Shown here piece after piece: positions 58,902-64,000 of a stretch of 64,000 nt of DNA. The position numbers were made by a program, and so were the translations under genes. The stretch is from Actinomadura meyerae (GTDB lineage Bacteria > Actinomycetota > Actinomycetes > Streptosporangiales > Streptosporangiaceae), in the NCBI RefSeq assembly GCF_900188445.1, contig NZ_FZOR01000021.1, positions 1-64,000 on the forward strand, written 5' to 3'. The notes under the pieces are model-generated. The model searched no databases, was not told the origin of the DNA, and saw only the letters and a list, made by a program, of their open reading frames with translations. Each line of letters opens with the position of its first letter. Position 1 is the stretch's first letter.

Positions 58902-58918
58902 TTCAGGAGACGTTCAGG
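58902..58918. promoter_or_regulatory. 11-bp direct repeat (TTCAGG box) upstream of the response regulator
   Basis: TTCAGG at 58902-58907 and again at 58913-58918, spaced 11 bp, one helical turn. The same box recurs at 61309-61325 and 61477-61504. It matches in layout the MprA box of mycobacteria (direct repeats of about 8 bp separated by 3), so autoregulation is likely. Confidence 0.7.
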
Positions 58919-58962
58919 TTCGGCTGGAATCCTCGGCGGTGATGTGGAGGGGGACTGGGCAA

Positions 58963-59700
58963 TTGTCTGAACGTACGGTGAACGGCGGCGGCAAGGCGGC
59001 GGCGGCGGAGGCGACCCTGCTCGTCGTCGAGGACGAGCCCAACATCCTGGAGCTGCTCGCCGGCAGCCTGCGCTTCACCGGGTTCGACGTGGTCACGGCC
59101 ACGAACGGGGCGGACGCGGTGCAGTCGGCGCGGCGGCACCGGCCCGACCTGATCGTGCTGGACGTGATGCTGCCCGACATCGACGGCTTCGACGTCGCGC
59201 GGCGGCTGCGGTCCGGCGGCGACCACACCCCGGTGCTGTTCCTGACGGCGCGCGACGCCGTGCAGGACCGCATCAAGGGACTGACGATCGGCGGCGACGA
59301 CTACGTCACCAAGCCGTTCAGCCTGGAGGAGGTCATCGCCCGCATCCGGGCGGTGCTGCGCCGGTTCCGCGGCGGTGCGGCCGAGCCGCCGCCCCGGCTG
59401 GTGTTCGCGGACGTGGAGCTGGACGAGGACAGCCACGAGGTGTGGCGCCGCGGCCGGCCCATCCAGCTGTCCCCGACCGAGTTCAAGCTGCTGCGCTACT
59501 TCATGGCGAACGCGGGGCGCGTGGTGTCGAAGGCGCAGATCCTCGACCACGTGTGGAACTACGACTTCCGCGGCGACGCGGGCATCGTGGAGTCGTACGT
59601 GTCCGCGCTGCGCCGCAAGGTGGACAACGCCGAACCGCGCCTCATCCACACGCTGCGCGGTGTGGGGTACGTCCTGCGCGAGCCGTCGAGATCGGGCTGA
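58963..59700 (+). CDS. mprA: OmpR/PhoB-family response regulator, MprA-like
   Basis: This 245-residue regulator has a receiver domain with acidic pair VVEDEP, phospho-Asp67 in LIVLDVMLPDIDG, and Lys in DDYVTKPF. The C-terminal winged helix includes LSPTEFKLLRYFMANAGRVVSKAQILDHVW (in two parts) and VESYVSALRRKVD. TTG 58963 is favoured by GGAGGGGG upstream; ATG 58942 and GTG 58978 are in frame. Its stop overlaps the kinase ATG (TGATG). TTCAGG boxes upstream of itself and of the protease define a probable regulon. Confidence 0.88.
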   Translation: MSERTVNGGGKAAAAEATLLVVEDEPNILELLAGSLRFTGFDVVTATNGADAVQSARRHRPDLIVLDVMLPDIDGFDVARRLRSGGDHTPVLFLTARDAVQDRIKGLTIGGDDYVTKPFSLEEVIARIRAVLRRFRGGAAEPPPRLVFADVELDEDSHEVWRRGRPIQLSPTEFKLLRYFMANAGRVVSKAQILDHVWNYDFRGDAGIVESYVSALRRKVDNAEPRLIHTLRGVGYVLREPSRSG

Positions 59701-61262
59701 TGGCCCCCCGCGTCCCGGCGTCCGAGCTGACCGGCGCGGGCAGGCCGGCCTCCGGCGACGGCACCGGTGCCGCGGAGCACACGTGGTCCCCGGCGCGGTC
59801 GCCGCGCCGCGCGCTGGAGCGGCTGTGGGGACGGACGTCGCTGCGCGTCAAGCTGATCGCCGGGATGCTCGTGCTCGTCACGTTCGGGATGACGGTGATG
59901 AGCGCGGCGGGCGCGTCGGTGCTGCGCCAGTACCTGGTCGGCCGGGCCGACGACCAGTTGCGCAGCTCGGTGGGGCGGGCGATCGAGCAGGTCATCCCGC
60001 AGCTGCGGCGCGGCGAGGTCGACATCGACGTCCGCATCCCGAGCGAGATGTACGGGCAGGTCCGCACCGACGACGGGCACGCCGTGGGGCAGAACCCGGC
60101 GTGGAGCGAGACCGGCCATCCGAAGCTGCCGGACGACCTGCGCGAGCACATCGACCGGCCGTTCACGGTGCAGGGCACCGGCGGTTCGACGTGGCGGATC
60201 CTGGCCGAGCCCATCCCGGGCGGCATCATCGTGCTCGCGTTCAGCATGGACGAGGTGGACCGCACCGTGCAGCGGCTCGTGGTGATCGACGCGATCGTGG
60301 GGCTGCTGGTGCTCGGCGTCCTGGTCGCGCTCGGCGTGTGGGTGGTGCGGGCCAGCCTGCGGCCGCTGGCCGCGGTGGAGGAGACGGCGGGCGCGATCGC
60401 GGCCGGCGACCTGTCCCGGCGCGTCCCGCAGGCCGATCCGCGCACCGAGATGGGCCGGCTCGGCCGGTCGCTGAACACGATGCTCGGGCAGATCGAGGCG
60501 GCGTTCGGGGCGCGCGCCGAGTCGGAGGCGGCGGCGCGGCGCTCGGAGGAGACGGCGCTGCGCTCGGAGGAGCGGATGCGGCGGTTCATCGCCGACGCCA
60601 GCCACGAGCTGCGCACCCCGCTGACCGCGATCCGCGGGTTCGCCGAGTTCTACCGGCAGGGCGCGGCCCGCAGTCCCGCCGAGCTGGACCGGCTGATCGG
60701 CCGGATCGAGGAGACCGCGTCCCGGATGGGGCTGCTGGTGGAGGACCTGCTGCTGCTCGCCCGGCTGGACCGGCAGCGCCCGATCGAGCGTCGCCCGGTG
60801 GACCTGCTCGCCGTCGCCGCCGACTGCGTCCAGGAGGCCAGGGTTCTCGCGCCCGAGCGGAAGATCGACCTTTCGGTCGAGGGAGGGCTTGCGTACCAGG
60901 TGCGGGGGGACGAGCCGCGGCTGCGCCAGGTCCTCGGGAATCTGCTGTCCAACGCGATCGCGCACACGCCCGAGGGGACGCCGGTCGACGTCCGGCTGCG
61001 CCCCGGCACGCTGCGGGACGCGCCCGCGGCGGTCCTCGCGGTCGTCGACCAGGGCCCCGGCCTGTCCGCCGAGCAGGCGGAACGCGTCTTCGAGCGGTTC
61101 TACCGGGCGGACGAGGCCCGCTCCCGCGACTACGGCGGCGCCGGTCTCGGCCTCGCCATCGTCGCCGCGCTCGTCGCCGCGCACGAGGGCGCCGTGGAGG
61201 CCGACTCGACGCCGGGCGGCGGCGCCACGTTCCGCGTTGTCCTGCCCCTGGCCGACGACTAG
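59700..61262 (+). CDS. mprB: sensor histidine kinase, MprB-like
   Basis: This 520-residue two-helix membrane sensor has transmembrane helices VKLIAGMLVLVTFGMTVMSA (about residue 50) and VVIDAIVGLLVLGVLVALGV (about residue 200), an extracellular domain of about 130 residues, then HAMP, the HisKA motif FIADASHELRTPLTAIRGF (His302), N-box NLLSNAIAHTPEG and G boxes DQGPGLS and GGAGLGLAIV. It is translationally coupled to the response regulator. The adjacent secreted-type protease suggests it senses envelope stress. Confidence 0.93.
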   Translation: MAPRVPASELTGAGRPASGDGTGAAEHTWSPARSPRRALERLWGRTSLRVKLIAGMLVLVTFGMTVMSAAGASVLRQYLVGRADDQLRSSVGRAIEQVIPQLRRGEVDIDVRIPSEMYGQVRTDDGHAVGQNPAWSETGHPKLPDDLREHIDRPFTVQGTGGSTWRILAEPIPGGIIVLAFSMDEVDRTVQRLVVIDAIVGLLVLGVLVALGVWVVRASLRPLAAVEETAGAIAAGDLSRRVPQADPRTEMGRLGRSLNTMLGQIEAAFGARAESEAAARRSEETALRSEERMRRFIADASHELRTPLTAIRGFAEFYRQGAARSPAELDRLIGRIEETASRMGLLVEDLLLLARLDRQRPIERRPVDLLAVAADCVQEARVLAPERKIDLSVEGGLAYQVRGDEPRLRQVLGNLLSNAIAHTPEGTPVDVRLRPGTLRDAPAAVLAVVDQGPGLSAEQAERVFERFYRADEARSRDYGGAGLGLAIVAALVAAHEGAVEADSTPGGGATFRVVLPLADD

Positions 61263-61308
61263 CGCCACCGCCGGGCCGGACGGGCGGTACGGGGAGACGC
61301 GGGTCACA

Positions 61309-61325
61309 TTCAGGCAATGTTCAGG
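61309..61325. promoter_or_regulatory. TTCAGG box, distal copy
   Basis: TTCAGG at 61309-61314 and 61320-61325, spaced 11 bp, about 240 bp upstream of the protease gene and shortly after the kinase stop. Confidence 0.65.
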
Positions 61326-61476
61326 TAGGTGCGCTTAGGTGGTCGTACAGGGCGCGCCCCGGTCTCGACGGGGAGCGGGAGCCCGCGCCCTGGCCAACGC
61401 ACCCCCGGGCTGCCCGGGGGCACCGCGGCCGTGGGATTCACCGCCCACGGTCGCGGTTTTTCATGCTTTGACGGCT

Positions 61477-61504
61477 TTCAGCACACTTTCAGGTTCAACT
61501 CAGG
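61477..61504. promoter_or_regulatory. triple TTCAGG-type direct repeat, proximal copy
   Basis: TTCAGC (61477-61482), TTCAGG (61488-61493) and CTCAGG (61499-61504) repeat exactly every 11 bp. The site lies about 57 bp upstream of the protease start codon, a position suited to activation by the OmpR-type regulator. Confidence 0.7.
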
Positions 61505-61560
61505 CGGCCTGCAGCCCGGTCGCGCACTCTCGATGGTGAGTGAACGACAGGGGGATCCGC

Positions 61561-62523
61561 ATGAACACCGATGCCGGACGGCCGCAGCCGTCACCATGGG
61601 AGCCGCGGCGGCCGGAGTCCGCCGCGGAGGGGCAGTGGTCCTGGCCGGACGCTCCGCCGACCGGCACCGGTACCGCGGAGGCGGGCGGGCCCGCCGCGCC
61701 GGGGATGTTCGGCACGGCGCGGCGCAGGCTCGCGGCGGTGGGGGCCGCCGCGGCGCTCGCGCTCGGGGCGGGCGCCGGGGGTGCCGCGGTGACACTGGCG
61801 CTCACGCACGAGAACACCGTCTACGCCAGCCCGACGGCGGTGTCGGGGACGTCGTCCGGTGGCACGACCGCGCAGGTGGCGGCGGCCGTCCAGCCGAGCG
61901 TGGTGTCGAGCCAGGCGCGGACCCCGTCCGGGATCTCCGGCGGGTCGGGCGTGATCCTCCGCTCGGACGGCGTGATCCTCACCAACGCCCATGTCGTCTC
62001 GGGCGCCCGGGAGGCCGCGGTGAAGTTCAGCGACGGCCGGACCGCGACCGCGGACGTCGTCGGCGCCGACTCCGGCGCCGACATCGCCGTGATCAAGGCG
62101 CGGGGGGTGTCGGGCCTCAAGCCGGCGACGCTCGGCGACAGCGACCGGATCGCCGTGGGCGACCAGGTCCTCGCCGTGGGCAGCCCGCTCGGCCTGGACG
62201 GCTCGGTGACGTCCGGCATCGTGAGCGCGCTGGGGCGCGAGGTGCGGGAGGACGACTCCGAGCCGCAGCTCCCGCCGGGGCTGCGCGGGCAGCTGTCGCG
62301 GCAGGAGCAGACGGTGATCAAGAACGCGATCCAGACCGACGCCGCCATCAACCCCGGCAACTCCGGCGGCGCCCTGGTGAACGCGTCGGGCCAGGTGATC
62401 GGCGTCAACACCGCCATCGCCACGTCCGGGGGCGGCGACGGGAACATCGGCGTCGGCTTCGCCATCCCGATCGACGCCGCCAAGAAGACCGCCGACGAGA
62501 TCATCGCCGGCGCCTCGGTCTGA
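61561..62523 (+). CDS. membrane-anchored trypsin-like serine protease, HtrA/PepD-like without PDZ
   Basis: This 320-residue protein starts at ATG 61561 (AGGGGG 7 bases upstream; GTG 61540 is weaker). A Pro-rich cytoplasmic N-terminus precedes one membrane helix (LAAVGAAAALALGAGAGGAAV). The chymotrypsin-fold domain carries His144 (TNAHVV), Asp174 (ADIAVIK) and Ser268 (NPGNSGGALV). Typical HtrA/PepD proteins continue into a PDZ domain, but this one ends right after the protease fold (IPIDAAKKTADEIIAG). It is the presumed target of the adjacent two-component system through the TTCAGG boxes. Confidence 0.9.
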   Translation: MNTDAGRPQPSPWEPRRPESAAEGQWSWPDAPPTGTGTAEAGGPAAPGMFGTARRRLAAVGAAAALALGAGAGGAAVTLALTHENTVYASPTAVSGTSSGGTTAQVAAAVQPSVVSSQARTPSGISGGSGVILRSDGVILTNAHVVSGAREAAVKFSDGRTATADVVGADSGADIAVIKARGVSGLKPATLGDSDRIAVGDQVLAVGSPLGLDGSVTSGIVSALGREVREDDSEPQLPPGLRGQLSRQEQTVIKNAIQTDAAINPGNSGGALVNASGQVIGVNTAIATSGGGDGNIGVGFAIPIDAAKKTADEIIAGASV

Positions 62524-62585
62524 CCCGGCCGCCGTCCGGCCAGGCTCTGGGGGGAGCGGGCGGACGGGCGGCGGACCGGTCAGAA

Positions 62586-62618
62586 GGTCCTTCCGGCCGG
62601 GCCGGGCTCGGAAGGACC
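62586..62618. terminator. terminator after the protease gene
   Basis: GGTCCTTCCG (62586-62595) and CGGAAGGACC (62609-62618) form a perfect 10-bp stem with a 13-base loop, 60 bp after the stop. Confidence 0.7.
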
Positions 62619-62627
62619 GGCAAGGGA

Positions 62628-62667
62628 GAACGGCCGCGCGATCTGCCTGTGGACCGCGCGGCCGTTC
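62628..62667. terminator. second hairpin between the convergent genes
   Basis: GAACGGCCGCGCG (62628-62640) and CGCGCGGCCGTTC (62655-62667) form a perfect 13-bp stem with a 14-base loop. It may serve the convergent oxygenase gene. Confidence 0.7.
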
Positions 62668-62684
62668 AGCCGTTCCCGGCCCTC

Positions 62685-62740
62685 GGCCCGCATCGGCCGG
62701 CCCGCATCGGCCGGCCCGCATCGGCCGGCCCGCATCGGCC
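62685..62740. repeat. four tandem 14-bp repeats
   Basis: GGCCCGCATCGGCC is repeated four times without interruption, followed by a partial degenerate copy. It lies 12 bp from the stop of the oxygenase gene. Each unit contains the palindromic GGCC ends, so it can fold in many registers. Confidence 0.9.
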
Positions 62741-62752
62741 GGCCCGCGCCGG

Positions 62753-63577
62753 TCAGCCGCGCACGCTGATCGCGGGCCTGCGCTTCACCTTGGCCAGCAT
62801 CTTGCGCGTCGAGTGCAGGTAGTACTCGCGCGGCAGCGTCCGGATCCGCAGCGGAAGCCGCGGGTACACCGCCGACAGCACCGCAAGCAGCAGCCGGAAG
62901 CGCGCCTGCCGCGCCCGGGTCCACTTCCACCCGTACTGCTCGCGGATCGGCGCCGGCATCAGCCCCGCGGTGAGCAGCCGGATCATCATCAGGCCGGGCG
63001 CGTTCAGCGGCCCGCCCGGCAGCTTCGGGTGCAGCACCTGCTCGGCGACCGCCCGCGACGCGTCACTGATCTCCAAGGTGTTCAGCATGCCGGCGTAGTA
63101 GGCGCGGAAGTCGCGGTAGGTCTCCGGCATCCGGCCCTCGGGGCAGCCGAGGATCGTGGCGTAGATCTTGGCCTGGCCGTAGAACTCCTCCAGCTCGGCC
63201 TCGGTGAACGTCCGGCGGAACAGGACCTGGTAGAACTGCGTCGCGACGGCGAACAGCGTGGAGGCGACCCACACCTGCAACTCCGGGTCGTTGGCCTCGT
63301 AGCCGGGTCCGGTGATGGCGTCGTGGCCCTTGGTGACGAGCGCGCTGAGCGTCTCGGCCTCCTCGCGCGTCCCGAACTGCACGACGTAGAGCCACCCCAT
63401 CGTGTTGCGCAGCCGCCGCGCGGGGTCGTCCGCCGTGTAGCTGTGGTCGTACACGCCCTGCGCCACCTTGGGATGCGCCGTCTGCAGCAGCGACGCGGCC
63501 CCGCCCGCCGCGATGAGCGCGCCCTCCCGCGAGATCACGCGGATGAGGTCGCCGTCCTGGAAGATTCCCGCAGTCAT
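62753..63577 (-). CDS. MpaB/DUF2236-family oxygenase-like protein
   Basis: This 274-residue protein starts at ATG 63577. Family blocks are SREGALIAAGGAASLLQTAHPKVAQGVYDHS (in two parts), RRLRNTMGWLYVVQFGT, GPGYEANDPELQVWVASTLF and FYGQAKIYATILGCP, with the His residues (AHPKVAQGV; DHS) that bind heme in MpaB/Lcp relatives. Such proteins oxidise hydrophobic substrates or have unknown roles. No signal peptide is evident. Confidence 0.85.
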   Translation of the reverse strand: MTAGIFQDGDLIRVISREGALIAAGGAASLLQTAHPKVAQGVYDHSYTADDPARRLRNTMGWLYVVQFGTREEAETLSALVTKGHDAITGPGYEANDPELQVWVASTLFAVATQFYQVLFRRTFTEAELEEFYGQAKIYATILGCPEGRMPETYRDFRAYYAGMLNTLEISDASRAVAEQVLHPKLPGGPLNAPGLMMIRLLTAGLMPAPIREQYGWKWTRARQARFRLLLAVLSAVYPRLPLRIRTLPREYYLHSTRKMLAKVKRRPAISVRG

Positions 63578-63667
63578 GGCGATCAGTGTAAGTAAGTGCT
63601 TGCATTCGATGCCAGGCGGGGCTTTAACCGGACGACAATCCCGCGCGGCCCCTGCGACAATGGGGAC

Positions 63668-64000
63668 ATGCCCGCCCAGATCCATGTCCGCGGCTCGGTC
63701 ACCATCCCGGAGACCGAGCTGAGCTGGCGTTTCTCCCGTTCGTCGGGGCCGGGCGGGCAGCACGTCAACACCAGTGCCACCGCCGCCGAGCTCTCCTTCG
63801 ACGTCGCGAACTCCCCGTCCCTCCCCGAGCACCTGCGCGCCCGCGCGCTCGACCGCCTGGCCGGACGGCTCGTCCGCGGCGTCCTGACGATCCGCGCCGA
63901 GGAGTACCGCTCCCAGCAGCGCAACCGCGACGCCGCCCGCACCCGCCTCGCGACCCTGCTGGCCGAGGCGACGGCCCCGCCGCCGAAGAAGCGCATCCCG
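63668..64000 (+). CDS. arfB: ArfB/YaeJ-type ribosome-rescue peptidyl-tRNA hydrolase, cut by the window end
   Basis: The first 111 codons are present. The release-factor catalytic motif GGQ is seen in FSRSSGPGGQHVNTSATAAELSFD (in two parts, about residues 24-47), without the codon-recognition domains of RF1/RF2. The tail becomes basic (ARTRLATLL, then PPPKKRIP), as needed to enter the mRNA channel. It frees ribosomes stalled without a stop codon. The C-terminus lies beyond the window. Confidence 0.88.
   Translation, partial: MPAQIHVRGSVTIPETELSWRFSRSSGPGGQHVNTSATAAELSFDVANSPSLPEHLRARALDRLAGRLVRGVLTIRAEEYRSQQRNRDAARTRLATLLAEATAPPPKKRIP

Larger units (their letters stand above)
61263..61560. 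other. regulatory region upstream of the pepD-like gene
   Basis: This 298-bp region holds two groups of 11-bp-spaced TTCAGG repeats, annotated separately, and a hairpin-like GCCCCGG/CCGGGGC area. No gene is seen. Confidence 0.5.

Noticed and set aside
62685..62740. CRISPR array
   Set aside because: The 14-bp units are directly adjacent with no spacers and there are no cas genes.

Overview
The window is very GC-rich, with third-position GC bias, short intergenic gaps, many GTG starts and ATGA or GTGA junctions, and several probably leaderless promoters. Together with a mycothiol synthase (mshD), a DivIVA/Wag31-type coiled-coil protein, a PHO box of actinobacterial type and an mprAB/pepD-like locus, this points to an actinomycete. 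Thermomonosporaceae/Streptosporangiales, for example an Actinomadura-like organism, is an inference from overall style; no 16S gene is present to settle it.

Left arm (1-26.2 kb) looks accessory. It opens with two frameshifted genes: an unknown gene (322-715) and a tyrosine integrase that lacks its N-terminal domain (741-1746). A large arsenic-resistance region follows (2.5-11.5 kb). It holds arsR-acr3-arsC-arsC, then two divergent arsR/flavoprotein units with perfect or near-perfect palindromic operators, a 48-residue Cys-rich peptide, a 559-residue flavoprotein with Cys clusters at both ends, an MFS exporter and a second ArsO-like flavoprotein. A catabolic block (13.3-22.0 kb) combines a tannase-family esterase, an acyl-CoA ligase and a nitronate monooxygenase on the minus strand with a divergent SCP-x-type thiolase, two hot-dog dehydratases, an SDR and a regulator carrying two TetR repressor units in one chain. 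A fourth arsR with a DUF2703 gene, then a stand-alone OLD-family ATPase/TOPRIM nuclease, lead to a tRNA-Lys gene (26110-26182), which may be one border of an integrated island.

The right part (26.2-64 kb) reads as chromosomal backbone. It holds a P450, a thioesterase, a dienelactone hydrolase, a large LuxR-type ATPase regulator, an old yellow enzyme, an NlpC/P60 cell-wall hydrolase with a possible c-di-AMP riboswitch and a non-AUG start, a secreted GH1 enzyme, and a small stress/nucleic-acid group (nucleotidyltransferase, BON protein, phosphoesterase, topoisomerase IB, SDR). Then come fatty-acid enzymes, an L,D-transpeptidase-like protein, the pstSCAB phosphate operon behind a clear PHO box, mshD, a secreted 5'-nucleotidase and the Pit/DUF47 low-affinity phosphate pair.

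The last 12 kb carry a 1358-residue protein with tandem AAA modules (the first degenerate), a gamma carbonic anhydrase, the DivIVA-like protein, peptide deformylase, a two-component system, a membrane-anchored trypsin-like protease, an MpaB-family oxygenase and the start of an ArfB-type ribosome-rescue gene. The two-component system and the protease share 11-bp-spaced TTCAGG repeats and probably form one envelope-stress circuit.

The most novel-looking items are the flavoprotein-rich arsenic region with its Cys-decorated proteins, the tandem-AAA giant, the dual-TetR regulator, and the 17-bp duplication that inserts a mini-ORF at the SDR/topoisomerase junction.
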